Source of the DNA: an uncultured Candidatus Melainabacteria bacterium
GTDB taxonomy: Bacteria; Cyanobacteriota; Vampirovibrionia; Gastranaerophilales; Gastranaerophilaceae
Direction: 5' to 3'
NCBI GenBank assembly: GCA_934754515.1
Contig: CAKVIG010000006.1
Span: 106,797 to 170,796 of the forward strand
Length of the DNA stretch: 64,000 bases
Numbering within the stretch: position 1 is the first letter of the stretch; each line of letters opens with the position of its first letter. A model generated the notes under the pieces. It was not told the DNA's origin. It made no database searches and saw nothing but the letters and a program-made list of their open reading frames with translations. The position numbers were made by a program, and so were the translations under genes. Below are positions 24,877-33,147 of the stretch, one piece after another.

Positions 24877-25329
24877 TTATTTAATAACCTTCAAAATTGT
24901 TGCTGTAATATCATCTCCGCCATAAATAACAGCAGATTTTGGAACTACCATTGTATAGCCCATTTCTGTTGCTTTCTTTCCGATTTGTTCGGTAATACTT
25001 GCATCAGTTGCTTTTAACTTCGTTGCATAATCTTTTGTATAAGCTTCTCTTTTAGTAACTAATTGTTTTTCGTATTGAGCAGCTAAAGCTTTCTTTTTCT
25101 TTTCATCAGTTTGTTTATTAACATCAGCTTGAGCCTTCTTAATAAACTCTGATAATTCTTTGTTTCTGGCATCTTGGCTTGATTTAAGAGCTTTCACCTG
25201 AGCTGATGCAGCTACAACTTTTTGAATATCAACTACCGCAATTTTTTGAGGTTCTGGTGCCGCAATTGCAGCTGTTGCAAACATAATTAAACTTGCAAGT
25301 GATAATGTGACAGCTTGTTTTAATTTCAT
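24877..25329 (-). CDS. Skp/OmpH family periplasmic chaperone
   Basis: The 150-residue protein has a signal peptide (cleavage near AIAA, residues ~20-23). It is followed by KIAVVDIQKVVAAS, the conserved start of the OmpH/Skp core, and a long Lys/Ala/Glu coiled coil (55-115) that forms the tentacles of the trimeric jellyfish fold. The C-terminal YTMVVPKSAVIYGGDDIT is the usual second core segment. Skp-like chaperones hold unfolded outer-membrane proteins, indicating a diderm envelope. The next gene upstream, lgt, is 3 bases away. Confidence 0.9.
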   Translation of the reverse strand: MKLKQAVTLSLASLIMFATAAIAAPEPQKIAVVDIQKVVAASAQVKALKSSQDARNKELSEFIKKAQADVNKQTDEKKKKALAAQYEKQLVTKREAYTKDYATKLKATDASITEQIGKKATEMGYTMVVPKSAVIYGGDDITATILKVIK

Positions 25330-25332
25330 AAA

Positions 25333-26106
25333 TCAGCCCTTTCTTTTAATTAATATGAATGTTGATACAACAATTATACCAACAGACACGCAGATTGCAA
25401 CAGGCAAGCCAAAAAGGTATTTTACAGAATCAATTCTAACGCTTTCTACCAAGATTCTTGCAACAGAATATAATATTAAATATATTAGCGCAATATTACC
25501 TTCCATTTTAATCTTGTTTGATTTCATCAAGAAAATCAGGATAACAAAAATCAAAACATCCAAAATGCTTTCGTACAAAAACGCCGGATGAAAGTATTCA
25601 CAATCTTGGTAAGGAATTGGTCTGTATTGCGGCGCAATATACAATTTCCAAGGTAAATCGGTTGGACGCCCGAAAGCTTCTGAATTAAAGAAATTTCCCC
25701 ATCTGCCTATTGCTTGAGCAAGCGGTAAACCCAAAGCACAAACATCAGCGAGCTTGAACGCCGAAATTTTATGTCTTAAGCTAAAGAGCCACAATCCGAA
25801 TGCACCGCCCAGAATTGCACCGTGAATAGAAATTCCGCCATGACGTATCGCAATAATTTCTGTAGGAAATCTCAAGTAGAAATCATAGTTAAGCGTGCAA
25901 TAATAAAGTCTTGCACCTAATATCCCAAAAATAATCAAATACGGTGCTAAATCAATTATTGTTTCGTTTTTTAAGCCGAAAAATTTTGTTCCGACCCAAT
26001 CAGAACAAAGCGTACCGATTGAAATTGCAATCGCCATAATTACGCCGTAGTAATATATATTAACACCACAAATGGTGCATAAAATTTGAGAAGGAGAAGC
26101 AAACAT
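25333..26106 (-). CDS. lgt: Prolipoprotein diacylglyceryl transferase
   Basis: Lgt attaches diacylglycerol from phosphatidylglycerol to the lipobox Cys of prelipoproteins at the inner membrane. The 257-residue protein has seven hydrophobic segments, the RHGGISIHGAILGG motif and the family signature GRWGNFFNSEAFGRPT. Its ATG overlaps the stop of the upstream lipoprotein gene by one base (TAATG). Confidence 0.96.
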   Translation of the reverse strand: MFASPSQILCTICGVNIYYYGVIMAIAISIGTLCSDWVGTKFFGLKNETIIDLAPYLIIFGILGARLYYCTLNYDFYLRFPTEIIAIRHGGISIHGAILGGAFGLWLFSLRHKISAFKLADVCALGLPLAQAIGRWGNFFNSEAFGRPTDLPWKLYIAPQYRPIPYQDCEYFHPAFLYESILDVLIFVILIFLMKSNKIKMEGNIALIYLILYSVARILVESVRIDSVKYLFGLPVAICVSVGIIVVSTFILIKRKG

Positions 26107-26645
26107 TACTCTGCATCTTCTTTCGCTGAATTGTCATCACCATTTATAAAAGAGTTTGATTCTTCTATAAGTTCTTCAATAGTTTTCTTATCTTCTGCTG
26201 TTGGTTTTAATTCTAAGTATTTTGTAAGATTTTCAACTGCAGATTTTTTAAGTTCTACTGCTTTTAATTTATCTTCTTCAGTAATTTCTTTTTTATCTTC
26301 AGTTACTTCAACAAGTTCGTCTGCCAAGTCTGCTTGAGCAACGCCAAGAGAATAATAGAAATCTGCAAAATCAGGTTTTATTTTAATTCCACCTTCAAAA
26401 GCTTCAATTGCTTTTTCGTACTTTTTAGCATTAATTGATGCAATACCAAGGTTATAATAAGTTTCATACATTGTAGAATCCAAATCCAAACTTGCTTGCA
26501 GTCTGTTCATTGCTGATTCATAATCACCTTTTTGCATATATTCTGCCGCTTTATTATTAAGCTCTTGTACTGCAATATTGTTAATACACGCTGTAGAAAT
26601 AACAGCAACTAACAATACTGATGCAATCATTAAAGCTTTTTTCAT
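26106..26645 (-). CDS. TPR lipoprotein
   Basis: The 179-residue protein has an N-terminal lipoprotein signal with lipobox ISTAC (Cys20). Three tetratricopeptide-like helical pairs follow (about 28-130), for example AAEYMQKGDYESAMNRLQAS and YYNLGIASINAKKYEKAIEA. The C-terminus is acidic and lysine-rich. It is probably anchored in a membrane and scaffolds protein complexes. It heads an operon with lgt, the enzyme that would lipidate it, and the Skp-like chaperone. Confidence 0.85.
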   Translation of the reverse strand: MKKALMIASVLLVAVISTACINNIAVQELNNKAAEYMQKGDYESAMNRLQASLDLDSTMYETYYNLGIASINAKKYEKAIEAFEGGIKIKPDFADFYYSLGVAQADLADELVEVTEDKKEITEEDKLKAVELKKSAVENLTKYLELKPTAEDKKTIEELIEESNSFINGDDNSAKEDAE

Positions 26646-26736
26646 CTCAACTATTTCCCTCTTACAAAATAATAATGGTATTTTATTACATTTTTATTAA
26701 ATAATCAAGTTTGTAAAGTTTCATCCTCTAAACAGA

Positions 26737-28191
26737 CTATTTCAATCTTTTAGCACTGATTACCGTCCAGGCTCCAAGTTTATCAACCTTAAAATTTGTA
26801 AAGTTTTTATTCAATTCTGTAATCAATGAATTTTTTATATGCGAAAAAGTTAAAAACATTTCAGGAATTTTAGAATTGTCTTTGTTTTTGTTTACGAAAT
26901 CTTCATCAAAAAAACTTACGCTATCCAAAAACACTACAGAAACCGTTTCGCCAGCTTTAACGTTTTCTAAAATCCTTTCAGGTCGTTTTTGATATTCAAA
27001 CCTGTTAATTTTGCTTATGTAGTAAATGTTTTTTTCTTTTAAATCTACATATCTGGAAAACCTGTTTGGCTCATAATACGTAAAAATAATGTTTTTAGGA
27101 TTTCTTGCTTTGATTATTTCTGCAGGAATTCTGTTACCTTCTGCACGTATATTTTTTGTAACATAATTAGGAGTGAAAAATGCGCTCAAATGGATTAAAA
27201 CAAAGATTGCTAAAAGAATGTTGCCGACTTTTTTTAGATTTTCCAAACCTAAAGCTAAAACAAAAATAAGTATTGGTAATATTTCGATTGAGTATTTTGT
27301 GATAAAAACAATTTTACCGCTTAATGCGAAAGCAGACATTGCAAGCACTGTTAAAACTGCAACAAGACTCAAACCATTTGCCTTTTTTATACCGATACAA
27401 ATCGGATAAAAGGCAACTATTAATGGTAAAACCATCCATAAGACCAAAGATTTATTATAAAAGAAAACCGTCGGTGCGTTTATATTGTTTGTAAGAATCG
27501 GTGATAAATAATCACTAAACAAAAACAAAATATTTGTGTAAGAAAAATGTCCCCACCATTGAGATGACGGAAGCATTTTTAAGATATTTAATCCGAACGG
27601 AAGTACGAAAACCGCACAAGCTAATATATATAATAATATTCTTTTAGAAAAATATTTCTTTTTATAAACCACATAAAGAGTATTAAATAAAACAAAAATC
27701 CCACCCAAAACATGCGTTAAAAGAATTAATATCATTGAAATACAATAAAAAACAATATTTTTCTTACTTGTATTTTTTATTAATTTTATTGTGGCAAGCA
27801 AAGCCAATGCAGAAAACAAGAAAAGAAGCGAATAAAATCTGACTTCTTGCGCATAATAAATTAAAAACGAAAGAACGGAAGTAATTGTCGCACAGATTAA
27901 ACCTAGTTTTTTAGAGTATTCTTTCCCAACAAGATACATAACAACAATTGCCAAAAAACTCGGCACAACAGATGTTAAGCGCAACACTAAATCAGAAAAG
28001 TGTGCAAAAGGTTTTAAATATAAATAATATAGAGGCATGTGACATTGTTTTAAAACTTCTTGCCAAAAACCTTGCTGAAACGGAGTATTAGCGACATACC
28101 AACTTACGTATTCATCGTTCCATAAGCCTTCAGGCTTATTTATAAAACTCAGCCTTAAAATACATCCTACAAGTAGTACAAAAAACAACAA
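26737..28191 (-). CDS. GT39/ArnT-like membrane glycosyltransferase
   Basis: The 484-residue protein has about ten hydrophobic helices in the first 350 residues and a soluble C-terminal domain. Early in the sequence GLWNDEYVSWYVAN carries the acidic DE pair of GT-C fold enzymes of the PMT/ArnT group, which transfer sugars from lipid-phosphate donors across the membrane. The start is a TTG at 28191: GGGAG lies about 9 bases upstream and no ATG fits. Its leader overlaps the -35 box of the divergent GT2 gene. Acceptor unknown. Confidence 0.82.
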   Translation of the reverse strand: MLFFVLLVGCILRLSFINKPEGLWNDEYVSWYVANTPFQQGFWQEVLKQCHMPLYYLYLKPFAHFSDLVLRLTSVVPSFLAIVVMYLVGKEYSKKLGLICATITSVLSFLIYYAQEVRFYSLLFLFSALALLATIKLIKNTSKKNIVFYCISMILILLTHVLGGIFVLFNTLYVVYKKKYFSKRILLYILACAVFVLPFGLNILKMLPSSQWWGHFSYTNILFLFSDYLSPILTNNINAPTVFFYNKSLVLWMVLPLIVAFYPICIGIKKANGLSLVAVLTVLAMSAFALSGKIVFITKYSIEILPILIFVLALGLENLKKVGNILLAIFVLIHLSAFFTPNYVTKNIRAEGNRIPAEIIKARNPKNIIFTYYEPNRFSRYVDLKEKNIYYISKINRFEYQKRPERILENVKAGETVSVVFLDSVSFFDEDFVNKNKDNSKIPEMFLTFSHIKNSLITELNKNFTNFKVDKLGAWTVISAKRLK

Positions 28192-28194
28192 ATC

Positions 28195-28223
28195 TTGCCA
28201 CTCCCTCTTTCTTTATATATAAT
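28195..28223 (+). promoter_or_regulatory. Promoter TTGCCA-N17-TATAAT, giving a leaderless transcript
   Basis: The -35 TTGCCA (28195-28200) and -10 TATAAT (28218-28223) have 17-base spacing. The start codon ATG at 28231 begins 8 bases after the -10 box, so transcription would start at or next to the A of the ATG. No Shine-Dalgarno is present. Confidence 0.7.
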
Positions 28224-28230
28224 ATTTTAC

Positions 28231-29175
28231 ATGACAAAGCTTATTATTCAAATACCTTGTTTTAACGAAGAAAAAACGCTTTTGACCACGCTTGAGGCAC
28301 TACCGAAAGCGGTCGAAGGAATTAGTGAAGTTCAAGTCCTTGTAATTAATGACGGTTCTACTGATAATTCCGCAGAAATTGCTGAAAAATGGGGCGCAAA
28401 AGTTTTAAATATTAAACCAAACAAAGGACTTGCTAACGCGTTTAGGTGTGGTTTACAAGAAGCTTTGAATTCAGGTGCGGATATTATAGTTAACACGGAT
28501 GCTGATAATCAGTATTGCGCGGATGATATTATAAAACTTGTTAAACCGATATTGGAGAAAAAAGCTGATATCGTAATCGGCGCAAGAGATATTTTTTCAA
28601 TAAGAGAATTCTCACCGACAAAAAAGATTTTTCAAAAATTGGGTTCGTTTGTTCTTAGGCTTTTGTCTTCTACCCAAGTTGAAGATGCGCCAAGCGGATT
28701 TAGAGCTTTTTCGAAAGACGCTGCAATAAAGATTAATGTATTTGATAATTATACTTATACGATGGAGACACTTCTGCAAGCGAATGCAAAGGGATTAAAA
28801 GTTGTTTCTGTTCCAATCAGGGTAAACGAACAGCTTCGAGAGTCTAAATTAGTTAAAAATATATTTGATTATATTTTTAAATCAATGAAAACAACAATAA
28901 GAATGTTTATTGTTTACCGTCCGTTCAGATTTTTTATAACAATTGCAGGCTTACTTGCGTTTCTTGGTTTTATCATTGTAGGAAGGTTTTTATACTATTT
29001 TATATTCGGAAATGGAAACGGGCATATCCAATCCTTGATACTAGCAGCAATTCTTTTAATATCAGCAGTTCAAATGGGAATAATTGCCATAATCGGAGAT
29101 TTGCTTTCTATTAATCGAAAGATTATGGAAGATGTGCAAACAAGATTAAAAAATTTAGAACTAAAAAAAAGATGA
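28231..29175 (+). CDS. GT2 family glycosyltransferase (dolichol/polyprenyl-phosphate sugar synthase type)
   Basis: The 314-residue protein begins IIQIPCFNEEKTLLTTLEAL, the usual start of a GT-A glycosyltransferase. VINDGSTDNS and the metal-binding NTDADNQY follow, and the C-terminal third contains two membrane helices, as in GtrB/DPM-like enzymes that load a sugar on undecaprenyl phosphate. I place the start at the ATG 28231; the open frame extends to a TTG at 28195 that lies in the promoter. It is divergent from the GT39-like gene, which is a likely user of its lipid-linked sugar (inference). Confidence 0.9.
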   Translation: MTKLIIQIPCFNEEKTLLTTLEALPKAVEGISEVQVLVINDGSTDNSAEIAEKWGAKVLNIKPNKGLANAFRCGLQEALNSGADIIVNTDADNQYCADDIIKLVKPILEKKADIVIGARDIFSIREFSPTKKIFQKLGSFVLRLLSSTQVEDAPSGFRAFSKDAAIKINVFDNYTYTMETLLQANAKGLKVVSVPIRVNEQLRESKLVKNIFDYIFKSMKTTIRMFIVYRPFRFFITIAGLLAFLGFIIVGRFLYYFIFGNGNGHIQSLILAAILLISAVQMGIIAIIGDLLSINRKIMEDVQTRLKNLELKKR

Positions 29176-29195
29176 TTTAAAAATCATCTTTTTTT
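29163..29195. terminator. Bidirectional terminator overlapping the GT2 stop codon
   Basis: The stem AAAAAGATGATTT / AATCATCTTTTT with loop AAA is followed by T-runs on both strands. The TGA stop of the glycosyltransferase lies inside the left arm. Confidence 0.85.
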
Positions 29196-29201
29196 AATTA
29201 A

Positions 29202-30251
29202 TTATTTTAAATTACTTTTATTTAAACTAGCCTTTAAACCTTGCGCCAAATCGTGGCGTCCGCTTTTTTCATATATTGCTGTCATTGATTCTAAAAACTT
29301 CAAGTTATCAATGTTTGGATTTGATTGATTTACAGGTGCTGTATTAACAGGTGTTGTATTTTTTCTAACAGCTTGTTGAACCGCTGTTGCCTGTCTTTGA
29401 GGCTGACTCATTGTTTGAACATTTTGTTGCGCCATTGGATTTACAAAATTTCTCAATCTTGGGTTATGAATTGGAGCCTCTGTTTCATAAGGATTTCTGT
29501 TTTCTCTTTGGTAAGCATTCAAACCATAGTTAACTGTCGTGAATGGTTTTTCCGGAGCTACGTAAGAAGAACCGATTTGTTGAGCACCTTTGTACATTTC
29601 GATTTCTCTATCTGTTAAGCTTTGAGAAAGACCTATTTTCATATCAGGTTCTTTACGTTTGAACAATCTGATTACAGCAAATGCTAACAATCCAACTAAA
29701 CCAAAAGAAACAGCTTTGTTTGCAGTATCAGAAACAGTATCTTCGTCTACAGAATCTTTAATACCTTCTACTGCAGAAGATTTTTGTAAACGTTGGAATA
29801 AGCTTGATGTTTTAGCTTGGCTCATATCTTCTTTGTAAATAGGAGCATAGCTTTCAATCGGATTGCTTAATTTAACGCTTTGAGTTTCAGTTTTTTTAGG
29901 CATTGCAGGAGCTAAGGAGTCAAAAGAAACACTTGCACCCGCTGCGTTTTCTGCTTGGAAAAATATGCTGATACCATTATTTCCCGCAGGTTCTACCATA
30001 ACAGTATCTACATTTGATACGTTGTTGTAAACCGTGTTTAGAGTTTTAGAAGCTCTAATATCTTTCATATTCAATGTAATTTGGTTTGGAGCTTTAACAG
30101 TTTTCTTAACATCAACCGCTTTATCCGAAACCAAAACAATATTATATGTATCTTTTACAGGAACAATTTCTATTGACTGCAAAACATTTTCTTCTGCAGA
30201 AACTGCCAACATAGATAAAAACATTCCTAAAAACAACAACGTTCTCTTCAT
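29202..30251 (-). CDS. Secreted/membrane AMIN-like domain protein
   Basis: The 349-residue protein has a Sec signal peptide (cleavage near AVSA, residue ~19). Residues ~22-110 (SIEIVPVKDTYNIVLVSDKA ... NQITLNMKD) show the alternating strands of an AMIN domain, a module that targets secretins and amidases to peptidoglycan. A Ser/Lys-rich linker leads to one membrane helix near 186-204 (SFGLVGLLAFAVIRLFKRK). The tail is Gln/Asn/Pro-rich and probably disordered. It could be an accessory of a secretin, pilus or flagellar apparatus, but no family name is secure. Confidence 0.65.
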   Translation of the reverse strand: MKRTLLFLGMFLSMLAVSAEENVLQSIEIVPVKDTYNIVLVSDKAVDVKKTVKAPNQITLNMKDIRASKTLNTVYNNVSNVDTVMVEPAGNNGISIFFQAENAAGASVSFDSLAPAMPKKTETQSVKLSNPIESYAPIYKEDMSQAKTSSLFQRLQKSSAVEGIKDSVDEDTVSDTANKAVSFGLVGLLAFAVIRLFKRKEPDMKIGLSQSLTDREIEMYKGAQQIGSSYVAPEKPFTTVNYGLNAYQRENRNPYETEAPIHNPRLRNFVNPMAQQNVQTMSQPQRQATAVQQAVRKNTTPVNTAPVNQSNPNIDNLKFLESMTAIYEKSGRHDLAQGLKASLNKSNLK

Positions 30252-30292
30252 AATAGTATACTCTCTCTCCCTTAATTACAGTCTACTAAATT

Positions 30293-30306
30293 GGCATGCC
30301 CATGCC
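30293..30306. promoter_or_regulatory. Inverted repeat GGCATG-CC-CATGCC
   Basis: A perfect 6+2+6 palindrome lies in the leader of the AMIN-like gene, 42 bases before its ATG. It might be an operator or a small hairpin in the mRNA. Confidence 0.35.
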
Positions 30307-30338
30307 ATCAATCAAGGGGTTAGATTTTGGAATAAATT

Positions 30339-30360
30339 ATATAGACCAAATGGTCTATAT
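30339..30360. promoter_or_regulatory. 22-bp perfect inverted repeat overlapping a -10 box
   Basis: ATATAGACCA-AA-TGGTCTATAT is a 10+2+10 palindrome. On the minus strand it overlaps the TATAAT at 30336-30341, the likely -10 of the AMIN-like gene. This is the typical geometry of a dimeric repressor operator. The regulator is not identifiable. Confidence 0.5.
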
Positions 30361-30394
30361 GGATTAATTATTTTAGCAACTATAAAATAGAAAT

Positions 30395-30426
30395 AAAAAA
30401 GGGTGCGCTCGCGAGCGCACCCTTTT
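30395..30426 (-). terminator. Terminator of the CHASE2-GGDEF gene
   Basis: A perfect GC-rich 22-base palindrome (30401-30422) is followed on the minus strand by six T. The plus strand has four T, so it may also work in reverse. Confidence 0.85.
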
Positions 30427-30447
30427 AAATAAAATATTTTAAAACAA

Positions 30448-30475
30448 TTTTCCACTTTCCATTTTCAATTGTCCA
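30448..30475. repeat. Half element of the TGGAAAR family (single arm)
   Basis: The run TTTTCCA, CTTTCCA, TTTTCAA, TTGTCCA matches the right arm of the elements at 14225 and 54981. No left arm is present. It lies 5 bases from the stop codon at 30481. Confidence 0.7.
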
Positions 30476-30480
30476 TTGTA

Positions 30481-32289
30481 TCAGTATCTTCCAACCTGAT
30501 TTCTACCGTGTTCTTTTGCATAATACAAACCTTTATCCGCCCATTCAATCAAATCTTGTGGCGTTTGAGCATTTTCAGGAAAAGTTGCAACGCCAAGGCT
30601 TATTGTTACGGGCGCAGTGTCAACCGGAGTTAAGTGGAACGGTTTTTCTGCGATTGCCTTACAGATTCTGGTTGCATGGTTCATAGCTTCTTCTGCAGAA
30701 GTGTTCGGCAAAATAATGCTCATTTCTTCGCCGCCGTATCTGCAAACGTAATCAGTTGTTCTCGAATTCTTTTTAAGAAGTTGCGCAACTTGTCTTAATA
30801 CCGCATCACCCGCTTGGTGACCATAAGTATCGTTGAATTTTTTGAAAAAATCAATATCTGCAATAATCAATGAGAACGGCTGATTGTATCTTCTTGCGAT
30901 ATCCATTTGTTTTCTTAAAGTATCTTGGAAATATCTGTGATTGTAAAGTTCTGTCAAACCATCAATCGTAGCCAACTTGTATTGATATTCAAAATCTTTA
31001 GCTTTCATCAAATATTTAGCTAAGAATGATAGTGCAAAAGCAGCCATAATAGCTAAAGTCGGCACAACAACAGGTATCCATAAATTGTATAATTCCATTG
31101 CATAGAATGAAATAAACAAATACGCGATTGCAAATAGTGAAGTTGAAAGAAATGCAAACAATGTAGAAGTTGAAAGCATTACAATTGCACCGACCAAAGC
31201 GATTACACCTGCAATAATAAATACATTTGTGATTGCTGGAGTTTTATGAATAAAATTATCATCCAACATATTGTTAAAGAAGGTTGCGTGAACTTCTACA
31301 CCCGGATAGACATTGTTTTGAACAGGCACGCTCTTATTATCTTGCAATGCCATTGCTGTCGTTCCTACAATAATAATTTTATCTTTGAATTCATAACCGC
31401 TTTTTTGTCCGCCTTGCATTTCGTTTACCAATTTATACATTGGAACCATTGTATGCGTTTCACTCGGACCATACCAATTCAAAATTGCTTCACCCTTTTT
31501 TGTCAGAGGGATTTTTGTATCACTAACTAACAAATTAGAATGTTTATCTATTGTAAATTCATTGTTATGATTTTCGTTTAAGTAATCAGCAGCAGCTTTG
31601 AATGACATAAACGGATAATATTTCCCTTTATAAGAAATAAGAGGAGATACCGTTCGTATAATTCCATCATCGTTTCTTGTAACATTTGTCAAACCTACGT
31701 TAACTTTGCCGTTAAGTAGCTCAGCTAAAATTGTTCTACAATTTGTATATTCTTGAGGAATTTTTATATTAGAATTGTTTTCCAGTTTGATTTCCAATCT
31801 TTCAGGCAAATCAATCGGTTTTCTAACATCAGCTGTTTGGGTATCCAAATTCATACCCGCATAGATATTAGGGTATTTATTCATAGCAGAGATTAAAGCA
31901 TTGTCGGCATCTTTAGATGCGCGCATTGATTTAATAAACAACAAGTCAAAAATTATAGCTTGCGGTTTTTGAGCTTCCAAGTAATTAATCATATCGCCAT
32001 AAACATTTCTAGGGATAGGCCATTCACCGTATTTGTCCCACAAATATTCAAGGCTCGCATCATCAACAGCCAAAACCACAATATCGGAATTTGGATTTGG
32101 GTGTCGTTTTATATGAAGCACTTGTCTATAATCAAAGCTTCTGTTTTCTGCCACATCAAAAAATGACACAAGACCGTGTCTTAGTGTACTGTTATTCTGT
32201 AAAAGCACGAAACCGATTAAAAGTGCTGCCAAAACAAGCAACAAATAAGTTCCGAAAATAAACCACTTTGTTTTTACCAAATTTTTCAA
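30481..32289 (-). CDS. CHASE2-GGDEF diguanylate cyclase
   Basis: The 602-residue protein has an N-terminal membrane helix, a large extracytoplasmic CHASE2 sensor (about 30-330, with SDIVVLAVDDASLEYLW and AIIFDLLF), and three membrane helices (about 350-425). A C-terminal GGDEF domain carries LIIADIDFFKKFNDTYGH and the active-site signature RYGGEEMS. GGEEM keeps the catalytic residues, so synthesis of c-di-GMP is expected. The start is TTG at 32289 with AGGAGAGG just upstream. It is divergent from fliE-fliF, so a link to motility control is plausible. Confidence 0.92.
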   Translation of the reverse strand: MKNLVKTKWFIFGTYLLLVLAALLIGFVLLQNNSTLRHGLVSFFDVAENRSFDYRQVLHIKRHPNPNSDIVVLAVDDASLEYLWDKYGEWPIPRNVYGDMINYLEAQKPQAIIFDLLFIKSMRASKDADNALISAMNKYPNIYAGMNLDTQTADVRKPIDLPERLEIKLENNSNIKIPQEYTNCRTILAELLNGKVNVGLTNVTRNDDGIIRTVSPLISYKGKYYPFMSFKAAADYLNENHNNEFTIDKHSNLLVSDTKIPLTKKGEAILNWYGPSETHTMVPMYKLVNEMQGGQKSGYEFKDKIIIVGTTAMALQDNKSVPVQNNVYPGVEVHATFFNNMLDDNFIHKTPAITNVFIIAGVIALVGAIVMLSTSTLFAFLSTSLFAIAYLFISFYAMELYNLWIPVVVPTLAIMAAFALSFLAKYLMKAKDFEYQYKLATIDGLTELYNHRYFQDTLRKQMDIARRYNQPFSLIIADIDFFKKFNDTYGHQAGDAVLRQVAQLLKKNSRTTDYVCRYGGEEMSIILPNTSAEEAMNHATRICKAIAEKPFHLTPVDTAPVTISLGVATFPENAQTPQDLIEWADKGLYYAKEHGRNQVGRY

Positions 32290-32319
32290 GATTACCTCTC
32301 CTTGGCTCAGCCAAAATAC

Positions 32320-32481
32320 CTAAGCCCGAGTGTAATTAATCTTGGTCTTCTTTGCAAGAAGCTTATCAACACAAACAGTTTTCTCAATAAGCGTGTTATT
32401 GAGTCTTAAAAGTTCCGTTGATTTTAGCAAATCCAATGGGTTTAATAAGTATTTCAGTAAGCATTCTTCATGTAAGTTCAT
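32320..32481 (-). CDS. Possible 53-residue Leu-rich small protein
   Basis: An open frame starts MNLHEECLLKYLLNPLDLLK and ends NYTRA, just upstream of the CHASE2 gene on the same strand (30-base gap). It has a plausible amphipathic helix and codon use like its neighbours, but no ribosome binding site and no recognised relative. It may be a real small protein or part of a leader. Confidence 0.3.
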   Translation of the reverse strand: MNLHEECLLKYLLNPLDLLKSTELLRLNNTLIEKTVCVDKLLAKKTKINYTRA

Positions 32482-32554
32482 ATTTAGTAGAACGACAAAT
32501 GTTGACTTTTCTTGAGGGATTATTAAAAAAATAGTACAGATGAATGAATTGGAA

Positions 32555-32680
32555 GTCTTTAAGTCGTTAGGTCGTTACGACGTTAAGTTCATTTTAGTTT
32601 ATAGTCAATATTAAACTTTGCTTTACATTGAAAATATTTGATACGAACTTAACGTCTTAACGACTTAGCGCCCTAACAAC
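32555..32680. repeat. Palindromic element with 8-bp iterated arms (copy 3)
   Basis: Left arm GTCTTTAA, GTCGTTAG, GTCGTTAC, GACGTTAA, GTTC (32555-32590). Right arm GAAC, TTAACGTC, TTAACGAC, TTAGCGCC, CTAACAAC (32645-32680). It lies 82 bases upstream of fliE, between the divergent CHASE2 and fliE genes. Confidence 0.9.
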
Positions 32681-32761
32681 TCCTCCAAAAAGATGATTTT
32701 CTCAAATCTCCCTCAACTAAACCAAAATCCAACCGATAACAATAAAAAAGAGGTGAATTAT

Positions 32762-33100
32762 ATGTTTAACGGTTTTTATCCCAGATACGATTTAGAAGCA
32801 AGAATTCAGCACACAAAACTTGACAGCTGGGGCGATATGCCATCTGCCAGAATGAATCGAGTTGAAGAACCGGCAGGCGCAGACTTTCAAAGCGTAATGT
32901 CAGGATTAGTTGAAAACCTTAATACATCTATGAATGCGCCTGATAATTTATTGAAAGATGCGATGATGGGTTCAGAAAACGTTGATATTCACGATGTTAT
33001 GGTTGCGATGTCAAAAGCAGAAATCGCAGTTAACGTTGCAACAACTGCGACAGGAAAAATCATCCAAGCGTATGATAAAATAATGCAAATTCAGATTTAG
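32762..33100 (+). CDS. fliE: Flagellar hook-basal body complex protein FliE
   Basis: FliE links the MS ring to the rod. The 112-residue product has the family core in its C-terminal half: ADFQSVMSGLVENLN and then VDIHDVMVAMSKAEIAVNVA with the terminal helix ending DKIMQIQI. The ATG at 32762 has GAGGTG 6 bases upstream; the frame open from 32693 starts in non-coding DNA. fliF follows after 47 bases. The usual flgB-flgC partners are not adjacent. Confidence 0.92.
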   Translation: MFNGFYPRYDLEARIQHTKLDSWGDMPSARMNRVEEPAGADFQSVMSGLVENLNTSMNAPDNLLKDAMMGSENVDIHDVMVAMSKAEIAVNVATTATGKIIQAYDKIMQIQI

Positions 33101-33147
33101 GCTTCTCATATTTGATATATATGTGTATAATAATATAGGGTAGGAAT

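Noticed and set aside
32725..32745. Sigma28-like promoter for fliE-fliF (ACCGATAA)
   Set aside because: The -10-like sequence lacks a TAAAGTTT at 11-base spacing, so the match is not better than chance.
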